Shown one piece after another: positions 37,597 through 50,684 of a DNA stretch of 64,000 bases; position 1 is the stretch's first letter, and each line of letters begins with the position of its first letter. The notes under the pieces are model-generated. The model did not search any database. It worked only from the letters and a program-made list of their open reading frames with translations, and was not told the DNA's origin. The translations under genes and the position numbers were made by a program. The stretch is from Lederbergia citri (GTDB taxonomy: Bacteria; Bacillota; Bacilli; Bacillales; Bacillaceae_C), in the NCBI RefSeq assembly GCF_018343625.1, contig NZ_JAGYPG010000001.1:602342-666341 (forward strand). The letters are read 5' to 3'.

Positions 37597-40314
37597 ATGG
37601 CACAACCTAAAAACGATGTATTTGGTGCTCGTTCTTCTTTCGATATTGCTGGCAAACGTTATCATTATTATCGTTTAGCTGCACTCGAAGAAGCAGGAGT
37701 TGCTAAAGTATCACGTTTGCCATATTCCATCAAAGTTCTTCTTGAATCTGTACTTAGACAAATGGATGGACGTGTCATTAAAAAGGAACACGTTGAAGAT
37801 TTAGCTAAGTGGGCATCGGAAGAGGAAAATAATGGTGAAGTTCCATTTAAACCATCTCGTGTAATCCTACAAGATTTTACTGGGGTTCCAGCAGTAGTTG
37901 ACCTTGCTTCTTTAAGAAAAGCAATGTCCGATATTGGCGGAGATGCCGAAAAAATCAATCCTGAAATTCCTGTTGATCTAGTTATCGATCACTCTGTTCA
38001 AGTTGATACTTATGGATCGCCTGAAGCATTGCAAGTGAACATGGATTTTGAATTTGAAAGAAATGCGGAGCGTTATGAGTTTTTAAGCTGGGCTCAAAAA
38101 GCATTTGATAACTATCGTGCAGTTCCACCAGCTACTGGTATTGTACACCAAGTAAACTTAGAATATCTTGCTAATGTTGTTCATGCAATTGAAACTCCAA
38201 ATGGAGACTTTGAAGCATACCCAGATACATTAGTAGGAACTGACTCACATACAACAATGATCAACGGTGTTGGTGTTTTAGGATGGGGAGTTGGCGGTAT
38301 TGAAGCTGAAGCTGGAATGCTTGGTCAGCCATCATATTTCCCAATTCCAGAAGTTGTAGGGGTTAAATTAACAGGTGAATTGCCAAATGGTGCTACGGCT
38401 ACAGACTTGGCTCTTAAAGTGACTCAAGTTCTACGTTCCCATGGTGTTGTTGGGAAATTTGTTGAATTTTACGGTCCGGGAGTTGCAAGCCTGCCACTTG
38501 CAGATCGTGCAACGATTGCCAATATGGCGCCTGAATATGGAGCTACTTGTGGATTCTTCCCGGTTGACGATGAAACATTAAATTATTTGCGTCTAACTGG
38601 ACGTCCTGAAGAGCAAATTCAACTAGTAGAAAAATACTTAAAAGAAAATGATATGTTCTTTAGCGTTGATAAAGAAGATCCAGTATACAAAGATATTGTT
38701 GAACTTAATTTATCAGAAATTGAGGCGAATCTTTCAGGGCCAAAGCGTCCACAAGATTTAATTCCTCTTTCAAAAATGCAAAGTGCATTTAAAGAAGCTT
38801 TACAATCACCTGTAGGAAATCAAGGCTTTGGTCTAGAACCTGCAGAAATTACAAAGGAAGTAAAAGTTAGCTTTAATAACGGCGACGAAGCTGTTATGAA
38901 GACTGGTGCAGTCGTAATTGCCGCTATTACAAGCTGTACAAATACTTCAAACCCTTATGTAATGCTTGGTGCGGGATTACTCGCGAAAAAAGCGGTAGAA
39001 AAAGGATTGCAAGTACCGAAATATGTAAAAACATCACTTGCTCCTGGTTCAAAAGTTGTAACAGGATACCTTCGTGATGCTGGATTAATGCCATACTTAT
39101 CTAAACTAGGTTTCGACCTTGTTGGATATGGTTGTACAACATGTATCGGTAACTCTGGTCCTTTGAAGGATGAAATAGAAAAATCAATCATGGAAAATGA
39201 TTTGCTTGTCACTTCAGTACTTTCTGGAAACAGGAACTTCGAAGGAAGGATTCATCCACTCGTACGTGGTAACTATTTGGCTTCTCCTCCGCTTGTCGTT
39301 GCATATGCACTTGCTGGAACAGTCGATATTGATTTGAATAATGAGCCGCTTGGAAAAGATCAAGATGGCAATGATGTATTCATGAAAGATATTTGGCCAT
39401 CAAGAGAAGAAGTTGTTGAAGCTGTTCACAATACGGTTACTCCGGAATTATTCCGTAAAGAGTACGAACACGTATTTGACGATAATAAACGTTGGAATGA
39501 AATTAAAACGAGTAATGATCCACTTTATAAATGGGATAACGACTCAACATATATTCAAAATCCACCGTTCTTCGAAAATTTATCTAATGAATTAGAAACA
39601 GTAAAACCTTTAACTGGATTACGTGTAGTAGGTAAGTTTGGTGATTCGGTTACAACTGACCATATTTCACCGGCTGGTGCCATCGGTAAAGATACACCTG
39701 CAGGTAGATACTTGCTTGAAAAAGGAGTACAGCCTCGTGATTTTAACTCATATGGTTCTCGACGTGGTAATCATGAAGTAATGATGCGTGGTACGTTTGC
39801 TAATATCCGCATCCGAAATCAAGTTGCTCCTGGAACAGAAGGTGGTTTTACTACTTACTGGCCAACAGGTGAAGTTTCGTCAATTTATGATGCATGCATG
39901 CGTTATAAGGAAGACGGTACAGGCCTTGTTGTTCTAGCAGGAAAAGACTATGGAATGGGCTCTTCACGTGACTGGGCTGCAAAAGGTACAAACCTATTAG
40001 GCATTAAAACAGTTATCGCTGAGAGTTTCGAAAGAATTCACCGTTCAAATCTTGCAATGATGGGTGTACTTCCATTACAATTCAAAAAAGGCGAAAACGC
40101 AGAAGTTTTAGGATTAACAGGTAAAGAAGTCATCAATGTTCATGTTGATGAAACTGTAAAACCTCGTGACATCATTAAAGTGACTGCTGTTGCTGAAGAC
40201 GGTTCTAAGAAGGAATTCGAAGTACTTGTACGCTTTGATTCAGAAGTTGAAATTGATTACTACCGCAATGGTGGTATTCTACAAATGGTACTACGTGGTA
40301 AGTTAGCTGAATAA
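37597..40314 (+). CDS. acnA: Aconitate hydratase
   Basis: Aconitase (905 aa; citB in B. subtilis) interconverts citrate and isocitrate in the TCA cycle and in Bacillus also binds RNA. The 4Fe-4S ligands are in [12 protein letters not shown] and [12 protein letters not shown]; catalytic-site motifs [25 protein letters not shown] (VGTDSHTT here) and [12 protein letters not shown] are intact. The ribosome site AAAAGGGGGAA precedes the ATG. It is monocistronic, with a terminator at 40365-40401, and fbpB, sspN and tlp follow. Confidence 0.97.
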   Translation: MAQPKNDVFGARSSFDIAGKRYHYYRLAALEEAGVAKVSRLPYSIKVLLESVLRQMDGRVIKKEHVEDLAKWASEEENNGEVPFKPSRVILQDFTGVPAVVDLASLRKAMSDIGGDAEKINPEIPVDLVIDHSVQVDTYGSPEALQVNMDFEFERNAERYEFLSWAQKAFDNYRAVPPATGIVHQVNLEYLANVVHAIETPNGDFEAYPDTLVGTDSHTTMINGVGVLGWGVGGIEAEAGMLGQPSYFPIPEVVGVKLTGELPNGATATDLALKVTQVLRSHGVVGKFVEFYGPGVASLPLADRATIANMAPEYGATCGFFPVDDETLNYLRLTGRPEEQIQLVEKYLKENDMFFSVDKEDPVYKDIVELNLSEIEANLSGPKRPQDLIPLSKMQSAFKEALQSPVGNQGFGLEPAEITKEVKVSFNNGDEAVMKTGAVVIAAITSCTNTSNPYVMLGAGLLAKKAVEKGLQVPKYVKTSLAPGSKVVTGYLRDAGLMPYLSKLGFDLVGYGCTTCIGNSGPLKDEIEKSIMENDLLVTSVLSGNRNFEGRIHPLVRGNYLASPPLVVAYALAGTVDIDLNNEPLGKDQDGNDVFMKDIWPSREEVVEAVHNTVTPELFRKEYEHVFDDNKRWNEIKTSNDPLYKWDNDSTYIQNPPFFENLSNELETVKPLTGLRVVGKFGDSVTTDHISPAGAIGKDTPAGRYLLEKGVQPRDFNSYGSRRGNHEVMMRGTFANIRIRNQVAPGTEGGFTTYWPTGEVSSIYDACMRYKEDGTGLVVLAGKDYGMGSSRDWAAKGTNLLGIKTVIAESFERIHRSNLAMMGVLPLQFKKGENAEVLGLTGKEVINVHVDETVKPRDIIKVTAVAEDGSKKEFEVLVRFDSEVEIDYYRNGGILQMVLRGKLAE

Positions 40315-40364
40315 AGCAATGAGCGTCTAGTTTATATAAGTACCAAATCAAAAATATCTTTAAT

Positions 40365-40401
40365 AAAACACTTTGCTAACTAAGTTGGCAAAGTGTTTTT
40401 A
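40365..40401. terminator. Terminator after acnA
   Basis: Perfect 12-bp stem AAAACACTTTGC / GCAAAGTGTTTT with an 11-base loop. Confidence 0.85.
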
Positions 40402-40485
40402 CTTTAAAAAAAGTTAGAAAATTTGGTTTAATCTTTATCTTTTTTGGACAATAATAATAATAGAATTTAATTAGGAGTGAAAAAA

Positions 40486-40614
40486 ATGAGAAGACGTGGC
40501 AAGAAAACCTTTTTAGATCTTGTTCAAGAAAATAAACAAGCGTTGTTAAATGATTCGAAAGCATTGGAGACTATTGAAAACAGATTAGATGAAAAGCATA
40601 TGAGAAGAGCTTAA
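40486..40614 (+). CDS. FbpB family small basic protein
   Basis: A 42-residue protein, MRRRGKKTFLDLVQENKQAL, then LNDSKALETIENRLDEKHMRRA. The Arg/Lys-rich start followed by a single amphipathic helix with LVQENKQ and IENRLDEK matches the FbpB family. In B. subtilis FbpB is an iron-sparing factor proposed to help the small RNA FsrA. The ribosome site is TAGGAGTGA. Upstream, ACAATAATAATAATAG is only loosely Fur-box-like. B. subtilis has spore genes near acnA but not fbpB, so the location is different. Confidence 0.75.
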   Translation: MRRRGKKTFLDLVQENKQALLNDSKALETIENRLDEKHMRRA

Positions 40615-40668
40615 TTTATCATAAATCCTTTCTTTCCGGAAATAATAAAACGGAAGGGAGGAGAATAC

Positions 40669-40812
40669 ATGAGTAATCCGAAGAGAGGTCAAGAGAATTT
40701 TACTCCAGATCATTTGGGAGAAAAGCCAGTTGCCGTAGATGCAAACAAAGGTAAAAAAATGGCAGATAAATCTGGGCAGCATCCCAATATTATTCAAACA
40801 AAAGGGGAATAA
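40669..40812 (+). CDS. sspN: Small acid-soluble spore protein N
   Basis: A 47-residue SspN-type protein: MSNPKRGQENFTPDHLGEKP, then VAVDANKGKKMADKSGQHPN, then IIQTKGE. The NPK start, the F-x-P-x-H-L-G segment and N-K-G-K-K-M are family features. SspN is a minor forespore protein. GGAAGGGAGGAG precedes the ATG. It lies 41 bp upstream of tlp; the two are also adjacent in B. subtilis. Confidence 0.85.
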   Translation: MSNPKRGQENFTPDHLGEKPVAVDANKGKKMADKSGQHPNIIQTKGE

Positions 40813-40853
40813 TAATCACCAAGAAAAAATCATCTAGAGAAGGGATGTAACTT

Positions 40854-41093
40854 ATGGAGTTCGATCGCAAACCAAAACCTGATGATCGCAGTGATAATGT
40901 TGAAAAACTTCAAGAAATGGTTCACAACACGATAGAAAATATGGAAAAAGCTGAAGCAACGATGGAATTCTCTGACAGTCATGATCAAGAAGAACATATT
41001 AAAGCAAAAAATGAAAGACGCCGTGAAGCTATCGATGGGATGCGTGAAGAAATAAAAGACGAGGCTGCGGATCAACAAAATCAAGATTTTTAA
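40854..41093 (+). CDS. tlp: Small acid-soluble spore protein Tlp
   Basis: Tlp (79 aa) is a small, highly charged forespore protein named for a thioredoxin-like segment. It starts MEFDRKPKPDDRSDNVEKLQ, which is characteristic, followed by VHNTIENMEKAEATM and a long acidic/basic helix. Residues beyond about 60 are very rich in Glu, Asp and Gln. A ribosome site (AGAAGGGATG) precedes the ATG. It is the last gene of the sspN-tlp pair and is followed by a terminator. Confidence 0.92.
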   Translation: MEFDRKPKPDDRSDNVEKLQEMVHNTIENMEKAEATMEFSDSHDQEEHIKAKNERRREAIDGMREEIKDEAADQQNQDF

Positions 41094-41097
41094 ATTC

Positions 41098-41128
41098 AAC
41101 CGGCAAATATGCCGGTTTTCCTTTTTTA
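41098..41128 (+). terminator. Terminator after tlp
   Basis: Stem AACCGGCA / TGCCGGTT with an AATA loop, then TTCC and a T tract. Confidence 0.87.
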
Positions 41129-41174
41129 TTAGTAAGGAAAGTATTAGTTTTTTTATAAGTCTCTTATTAAACTT

Positions 41175-41312
41175 AGGCTTGTGCTGTCCAGCTCGAGCGC
41201 CTATCGACTAACAAACTTCCTGTCCATCTCCCTACGATAAGTCAACATCGATGCGCCTTATAGGCTCATCGTGTTTCCGTCGATGATCAAGGCGCATGCG
41301 CTTTTCTTATAT
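41175..41312. repeat. Family-2 dispersed repeat, copy E
   Basis: Reads CTGTCCAGCTCGAGCGCCTA at the left and CAAGGCGCATGCGCTTTTC at the right. It shares a 21-base exact block (41231-41251 with 34542-34562) and GGCTCATCGTGTTTCC with copy D, but lacks the central AAAGTCAAAGAGCG module. The gap before yneP holds nothing else. Confidence 0.62.
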
Positions 41313-41387
41313 AAACATATTAATTCCACCATTTTATACAATGTGATAAAATGAACATATATTAAAGCATCTAAGGTGGATAGAACA

Positions 41388-41825
41388 ATGGTTATATCAG
41401 AAACGCAAATAGAAGTTCGTTACGCCGAAACTGACCAAATGGGCATTGTATATCATGCAAATTATTTAGTTTGGATGGAAATAGGGCGTACAAAATTAAT
41501 AGAAGAGCTAGGTTTTAAGTATGCGGATCTGGAGAAGGATGGCATTTTAGCGCCGGTAATTGATGTTCAAGTTACATATATACATCCGGTTAAATACGGT
41601 GAGAAAGTAACAGTTAAAACGTGGATTGATGAATATAATGGATTAAGAACGACGTATGGTTATGAAATTTTATCAGCAACTGGAGAGTTGGCAGTTACTG
41701 GATTTACTAAGCATGTTTGTGTTAGAAAGGAAAATTTTAAACCAATTTCACTTCGTAAGTTATATCCAGATTGGCATGAGGTCTATATGAAGTCTAAAAA
41801 GCTTGACGAAACTGAGGAGAAGTAA
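41388..41825 (+). CDS. yneP: Acyl-CoA thioesterase family protein YneP
   Basis: A 145-residue hotdog-fold thioesterase. The 4-hydroxybenzoyl-CoA thioesterase-type motif YAETDQMGIVYHANYLVWMEIGR is at the N terminus with the active-site Asp. The substrate is not known. ATG 41388 is chosen because AAGGTGG lies 8-10 bases before it; an in-frame GTG at 41376 overlaps that site. yneQ starts at the next base after the stop codon, and yneR follows, as in B. subtilis. Confidence 0.87.
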   Translation: MVISETQIEVRYAETDQMGIVYHANYLVWMEIGRTKLIEELGFKYADLEKDGILAPVIDVQVTYIHPVKYGEKVTVKTWIDEYNGLRTTYGYEILSATGELAVTGFTKHVCVRKENFKPISLRKLYPDWHEVYMKSKKLDETEEK

Positions 41826-42140
41826 ATGGCGTTTGGGATTTCTAGAAAAGAATTACTTCAATGGAAACGTGATATTGATCAAGGTAAAATTGCATTATTA
41901 ACTCATTATTGGCTAGATGATCGGTTTCCGGATGTGAACACCGTTACGAAAGCAGGTTGCAAAGATATCCAAATGCTTTCAGAATGGGGCAAACAATATG
42001 GATTGAAAGAAGAATGGATCCATCATAGAAAAGACGGTTATTCCCATTTTGATTTGCTTGGTGAGAAGCAGTTAGAAATCCTATTTAAGGAAGGTTTAGA
42101 AGATCAATTGAAATCATTTTCTCTTTTACATAAATCGTAA
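41826..42140 (+). CDS. yneQ: Conserved protein YneQ
   Basis: A 104-residue soluble protein of the YneQ family, with the recognisable KRDIDQGKIALLTHYWLDDRF and HHRKDGYSHFDLLGE segments. The function is unknown. It begins immediately after the yneP stop codon with AGGAGAAGTAA as its ribosome site, so it is in the same operon, and yneR follows 20 bp later. Two conserved His-rich stretches might bind metal; that is speculation. Confidence 0.8.
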   Translation: MAFGISRKELLQWKRDIDQGKIALLTHYWLDDRFPDVNTVTKAGCKDIQMLSEWGKQYGLKEEWIHHRKDGYSHFDLLGEKQLEILFKEGLEDQLKSFSLLHKS

Positions 42141-42160
42141 AGGATTAGGAGGTTCTTATT

Positions 42161-42460
42161 ATGCAAATTCACTTGACTGGTCAGGCTGCGGAATGGTTTC
42201 ATAATGAAATGTTTTTGAAAAAAGGAGATTATGTCCGTTTTTATGTGAGATATGGTGGATCAAGTCCAATTCAACAAGGTTTTTCTTTAGGTGTAAATAA
42301 AGAAGAGCCGATTGATGCAGGGGTTTTAGAAGAGAAAGATGGGATAAATTATTTTATCGAGTCTCGAGATGCATGGTATTTTGATGGTCATGATTTATAC
42401 GTAGATTACAATGAAAAACTCGATGAACCTTTATATGAATACAAAAAAAATAACGGTTGA
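42161..42460 (+). CDS. yneR: HesB/IscA-like protein YneR
   Basis: A 99-residue protein of the HesB/YadR/YfhF family, related in fold to A-type iron-sulfur carriers (DYVRFYVRYGGSSPIQQGFS, then GVNKEEPI). It lacks the three Cys residues of true IscA/SufA carriers: I see no Cys at all. A cluster-carrier role is therefore unlikely. The ribosome site is AGGAGG. It ends at a terminator shared with the convergent capA-like gene. Confidence 0.85.
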   Translation: MQIHLTGQAAEWFHNEMFLKKGDYVRFYVRYGGSSPIQQGFSLGVNKEEPIDAGVLEEKDGINYFIESRDAWYFDGHDLYVDYNEKLDEPLYEYKKNNG

Positions 42461-42486
42461 ATTAGAACCAGCCGTTATTTTTTATT
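42447..42486. terminator. Bidirectional terminator between yneR and the capA-like gene
   Basis: Perfect 10-bp stem AAAATAACGG / CCGTTATTTT with a 15-base loop; it overlaps both stop codon regions. Confidence 0.82.
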
Positions 42487-43620
42487 GTAGAAAAACTGTT
42501 GAATTTCTTCGCTGTTATGTGCAGTAAGCCCTTTGCTATTTGCGACATCAAGTGGGTATACTCGATATGTTTGAAAATGCGTGCTAGCTGAAAATGTTGG
42601 GTTTAAGACTGCTTTTTCAATCGTAGTATTGGAGGCATTCCCTTTAACTTTCTTCTTTACGGTAATTTCAACCATTCCTCCAATGTCTTTATAATCCCAT
42701 ATTTGTCCGGATAAAAAGTTTCCTAAAGAATAAACAACAAGTCCTTTTTTTCCATCGGGTTTATTAAACCATTCCATCGGTTCAAGTACATGAGGGTGAT
42801 GTCCTAAAATAATGTCTGCTCCTGCGTTCATAAATAGAGCCGCTTGTTCTTTTTGAATTTGATTAGGCTGCCTTACATATTCATCGCCCCAATGGAGGGC
42901 TAATAAAACTAAGTCTGATTTTGTTTTAGCTTCATGAATATCTGCAACAACTTGTTTTGGATCAATCTGACTAACAAGGTATTCCTTCTTTTGAGGAATT
43001 GGAATGCCATTAAAATGGGTTGCATAAGCAAGTACTGCAATTTGTATTCCATTTACAGTAATAATTCTCATATTTGCCTTATCTTCAGGGCTTTTAAATG
43101 TCCCTGTGTAAGGAAATTTCATCTTTTCATAGTGTTTGATAGCACTTAAAATGCCTCGTTCACCTTTATCGAGTGAGTGATTATTGGCAGTTGTCACCAT
43201 ATCAACTCCGGCATTCATTAATGCATCCACTATTTCATGTGGACTATTGAATGATGGATAGCTAGAGATCCCAATATCCGTACCGCCAGGAATGGACTCT
43301 TGATTAGCGATAAGAAAGTCCGGCCGTTGTAATAGCGATTTTACGGGTTCAAACATCGGATTAAAATCGTAGCCATTTTTAGTTTTAGCATCATTATAGA
43401 CATAATCGTGAATTAAGATATCTCCAATTCCGCCAATAACGGCTTCTGTTTCATACTCCTTTTGTTTAATGTGAATATTCCTTTGATTTTGGTTACTACT
43501 GCTCTTATGAATAGATTGTGTAGATTGATTTTTTTGAAAGATAAGTAAAGTAATAATCCCAGTCAGTAATAAAAAAATCAATGCGATTCCTACGAATTTA
43601 CTTTTTCGACTCACGGGCAA
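42475..43620 (-). CDS. CapA family (PgsA-like) metallophosphatase-fold protein
   Basis: A 381-residue protein with an N-terminal transmembrane anchor (about 9-29) and a CapA-type calcineurin-like domain outside the membrane. Motifs: IGGIGDILIHDYVY, FLIANQES, VDMVTTANNHSLDKGERGI, LALHWGDEY and GADIILGHHPHVLEPMEW. CapA/PgsA proteins take part in poly-gamma-glutamate capsule synthesis or export, but no capB or capC lies nearby, so the role is uncertain. The start (TTG 43620 or GTG 43614) is not well defined: no clear ribosome site is seen. Confidence 0.85.
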   Translation of the reverse strand: MPVSRKSKFVGIALIFLLLTGIITLLIFQKNQSTQSIHKSSSNQNQRNIHIKQKEYETEAVIGGIGDILIHDYVYNDAKTKNGYDFNPMFEPVKSLLQRPDFLIANQESIPGGTDIGISSYPSFNSPHEIVDALMNAGVDMVTTANNHSLDKGERGILSAIKHYEKMKFPYTGTFKSPEDKANMRIITVNGIQIAVLAYATHFNGIPIPQKKEYLVSQIDPKQVVADIHEAKTKSDLVLLALHWGDEYVRQPNQIQKEQAALFMNAGADIILGHHPHVLEPMEWFNKPDGKKGLVVYSLGNFLSGQIWDYKDIGGMVEITVKKKVKGNASNTTIEKAVLNPTFSASTHFQTYRVYPLDVANSKGLTAHNSEEIQQFFYNKK

Positions 43621-43649
43621 TCAATCTTTCTATAATTTATTATCTACTT

Positions 43650-44231
43650 TTAAATCCACTTAACTTTAGGTTCAGTCTTATTCATTATCCGTTTTATATT
43701 GGTCCGGTGTCTTATTATTACAAATGACGCAAGCGCAATAGCTACTAGAATAAGTGGTAAATCTCTTGTGAATAAGGAATAAATAATTGCAAACAATCCT
43801 GCCAAGATGGAAGATAACGATACATATTTTGAAAATTTCAAACTAATAAGAAACACGATAACTAATAGTATAAATAGTAGTGGTTCGTATCCTAAAAGAA
43901 CACCACCTGAAGTGGCAACTGCTTTTCCACCACGGAAACCTGCAAAGATTGGAAACATATGTCCTAATACCGCGAAAACCCCTGCGATAAGTGGATGCAG
44001 ATCGATCCCAAATAATGCTGGTAGAAAGATAACGATAGTCCCTTTCAAAATATCAGCTAGCGTTACGGTTATTCCAGCTTTTTTACCTAATGTACGAAAA
44101 GTGTTTGTACCTCCGAGATTCCCGCTGCCATGTTGTCTAATATCTATACCATAAAATACCTTGCCTACAATTAATCCTGAAGGTATTGATCCTATTAAAT
44201 AAGCTGCTAATAGTACGATTGCATATTGCAT
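43650..44231 (-). CDS. plsY: Acyl-phosphate glycerol-3-phosphate acyltransferase
   Basis: PlsY (193 aa) transfers an acyl group from acyl-phosphate to glycerol-3-phosphate, the first step of phospholipid synthesis. It is a multi-pass membrane enzyme. Motifs: [30 protein letters not shown] and [13 protein letters not shown] chose ATG 44231, 8 bases after AAAGGAG; ATG 44237 is too close to it. In B. subtilis plsY (yneS) also lies between yneR and yneT/parE, divergent from yneT. Confidence 0.95.
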   Translation of the reverse strand: MQYAIVLLAAYLIGSIPSGLIVGKVFYGIDIRQHGSGNLGGTNTFRTLGKKAGITVTLADILKGTIVIFLPALFGIDLHPLIAGVFAVLGHMFPIFAGFRGGKAVATSGGVLLGYEPLLFILLVIVFLISLKFSKYVSLSSILAGLFAIIYSLFTRDLPLILVAIALASFVIIRHRTNIKRIMNKTEPKVKWI

Positions 44232-44397
44232 ATACATTGCTCCTTTATCCTAAATCTTGCTCATTCATTGTACCATGAAGATTCTGTAAAGATAAAACTA
44301 TTTTTGCATAGTGAGTTAGTGAGTATAGGACTTGCAACAAATCATCCACTGATTTACGATATAATTAACACTCATTTCCAAATGGAGGAGATTTTAA

Positions 44398-44811
44398 ATG
44401 GCGATTGAAAATCCAAGCCGACAAGAAATCGGTGAAATTTTAAAAAAAGCAAAAAGAATAGCTGTCGTTGGAATAAGTGATAATCCAGAAAGAACCTCCT
44501 ATATGGTATCTGAGGCAATGAAAAATGCTGGATATGAAATTATTCCAGTAAATCCTCAAATCGATGAAGTATTCGGAGAAAAAGCTGTCGCTTCTTTAAA
44601 GGATATAGATGGGCATATAGATATAGTAAATGTATTTAGAAGACCGGAATTTCTGCCTGATATCGCAAAGGAATTTTCTGAAATTGATGCAGACGTATTT
44701 TGGGCCCAATTAGGGATAGAGAATGAAGAAGCTTATCAGTACTTGAAAGAAAAAGGATATACCGTTATTATGGATCGTTGTATAAAGGTCGAACATGCAT
44801 TAACAAAATAA
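44398..44811 (+). CDS. yneT: CoA-binding domain protein YneT
   Basis: A 137-residue Rossmann-fold CoA-binding protein. The nucleotide-binding motif RIAVVGISDNPERTSYMV is near the N terminus, followed by YEIIPVNPQIDEVFGEK and the C-terminal IMDRCIKVEH. It corresponds to the N-terminal domain of succinyl-CoA-synthetase-type proteins standing alone; the role is unknown. A strong AATGGAGGAGA precedes it. It is divergent from plsY and upstream of parE, as in B. subtilis, with a terminator between it and parE. Confidence 0.9.
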   Translation: MAIENPSRQEIGEILKKAKRIAVVGISDNPERTSYMVSEAMKNAGYEIIPVNPQIDEVFGEKAVASLKDIDGHIDIVNVFRRPEFLPDIAKEFSEIDADVFWAQLGIENEEAYQYLKEKGYTVIMDRCIKVEHALTK

Positions 44812-44825
44812 CATTTTAATTAATG

Positions 44826-44853
44826 CAAGCACTTATAAAGTGCTTGTTTTTTA
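44826..44853 (+). terminator. Terminator after yneT
   Basis: Perfect 9-bp stem CAAGCACTT / AAGTGCTTG with an ATA loop and a T tract. Confidence 0.88.
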
Positions 44854-44874
44854 TTGAATTATTAATAAGTACAT

Positions 44875-44902
44875 TTGCAAAAAACAGTTAAACGGTTATA
44901 GA
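44875..44902 (+). promoter_or_regulatory. Candidate parE-parC promoter
   Basis: TTGCAA (44875-44880), 16 bp, then TATAGA (44897-44902), about 90 bp before the parE start. A second possible -10 (TAAAAT near 44928) lies closer to the gene. Confidence 0.35.
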
Positions 44903-44939
44903 ATAAGACATACGCGCTTATTTTTGATAAAATAAATAA

Positions 44940-49414
<4,475 letters not shown>

Positions 49415-49415
49415 T

Positions 49416-49450
49416 AAAATAAGCCTTCGTTTAAGAAGGCTTATTTTTTA
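49416..49450 (+). terminator. Terminator after parC
   Basis: Stem AAATAAGCCTTC / GAAGGCTTATTT with a GTTTAA loop and a T tract, 3 bases after the stop codon. Confidence 0.87.
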
Positions 49451-49473
49451 TAAAAAAATTTATAAATATACTA

Positions 49474-49501
49474 TTGTATTTATTTTTATTCACAGTATAA
49501 T
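49474..49501 (+). promoter_or_regulatory. Arginine operon promoter with ArgR (AhrC) operator
   Basis: TTGTAT (49474-49479), 16 bp, TATAAT (49496-49501). The spacer, read on the minus strand, contains TGTGAATAAAAATA (49494-49481), which matches the core of the B. subtilis ARG box CATGAATAAAAATKCAAK. A partial second box (TTTCATGAATC) begins near 49518. Bound repressor would cover the promoter, consistent with arginine repression of the whole operon. Confidence 0.68.
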
Positions 49502-49613
49502 AGAAAACATCTAAATATTTCATGAATCAACGGCTTTCACATAATCAATAAGTAAAACTTTATACTTTAATATGCAAGTGGCGAACTTGTCAGACACTTT
49601 AGGAGTGAAACGA

Positions 49614-50648
49614 ATGAGAGTAGGTATTGTAGGTGCAACAGGGTATGGAGGAGCGGAATTGCTGCGCATTATACATTCCCATCCACACTTTGAAATCTCT
49701 TCTTTATACACATCTTCGCAACAAGGGAAAGACATTCATAAGCACTATGCGCATTTAACTGGGATTATTCCTTCAACATTAGAAGAAATTAATCCAATAA
49801 AAATGGCACAAGATACGGATGTTGTTTTTTTGGCGGTCCCGACTGGTGTTGCATCTCAATTGGCGCCTGAATTATTATCTGCAGGATGCATTGTTATTGA
49901 TTTAACGGGTGATTTTCGAATTAAAAATACTGAAGACTATGAATTTTGGTATAAGCGGAAAGCAGCTTCGAAGGAATGGATTGATAAAGCAGTATATTCA
50001 TTGCCAGAGTTAAATGATTCGTCTATAGAAGGAAGTCAGTTTATTTCCAATCCTGGTTGTTATCCGACTGCTACCCTTTTAGGAATCGCTCCATTAGCGA
50101 AAGCTAAGATGCTAAAAGAAGGATCTGTCATAGTAGATGCTAAATCAGGAGTATCAGGTGCAGGTCAAACTATTAGTCTAGGAAATATATATAGTGAGCT
50201 TAATGAAAATTTAAAAATATATAAAGTGAATCATCACCAGCATATCCCTGAAATTGAGCAAATGTTAAAGCAATTTGACTACAACTCTCCAATAACGTTT
50301 CAAACACATTTAGTTCCGATGACAAGAGGGATAATGAGTACCATTTATGGCACAGCTGAAGGAAACTTAACTGAGGAGGAAATATGGCAGCTTTATAAAG
50401 ATTTTTATACGGATAAACCTTTTGTTCGTGTGAGGGATATTGGCGTATTTCCAGCTACAAAAGAAGTAACTGCGTCAAATTATTGTGACATTGGGATTTC
50501 GTTTGATGAACGTACGGGAAGAGTTACAATCGTTTCAGTTATAGACAATTTGATGAAGGGGGCTGCCGGTCAAGCAGTGCAAAATGCCAATTTAGTATTT
50601 GGTTTTGAAGAAACTGCTGGATTAAAATTCAGTCCTGTATATCCATGA
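49614..50648 (+). CDS. argC: N-acetyl-gamma-glutamyl-phosphate reductase
   Basis: ArgC (344 aa from ATG 49614) reduces N-acetylglutamyl phosphate to the semialdehyde, the third step of arginine synthesis. The NADP-binding motif GIVGATGYGGAELLR opens the protein, and the catalytic Cys is in SNPGCYPTA. ATG 49614 follows AGGAGTGAAACGA; the frame is open from 49572 but lacks a ribosome site there. It is the first gene of a seven-gene arginine operon. Confidence 0.96.
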   Translation: MRVGIVGATGYGGAELLRIIHSHPHFEISSLYTSSQQGKDIHKHYAHLTGIIPSTLEEINPIKMAQDTDVVFLAVPTGVASQLAPELLSAGCIVIDLTGDFRIKNTEDYEFWYKRKAASKEWIDKAVYSLPELNDSSIEGSQFISNPGCYPTATLLGIAPLAKAKMLKEGSVIVDAKSGVSGAGQTISLGNIYSELNENLKIYKVNHHQHIPEIEQMLKQFDYNSPITFQTHLVPMTRGIMSTIYGTAEGNLTEEEIWQLYKDFYTDKPFVRVRDIGVFPATKEVTASNYCDIGISFDERTGRVTIVSVIDNLMKGAAGQAVQNANLVFGFEETAGLKFSPVYP

Positions 50649-50684
50649 AAAAAATTAAAAAACATCAACAGAGGAGTGATTAAA

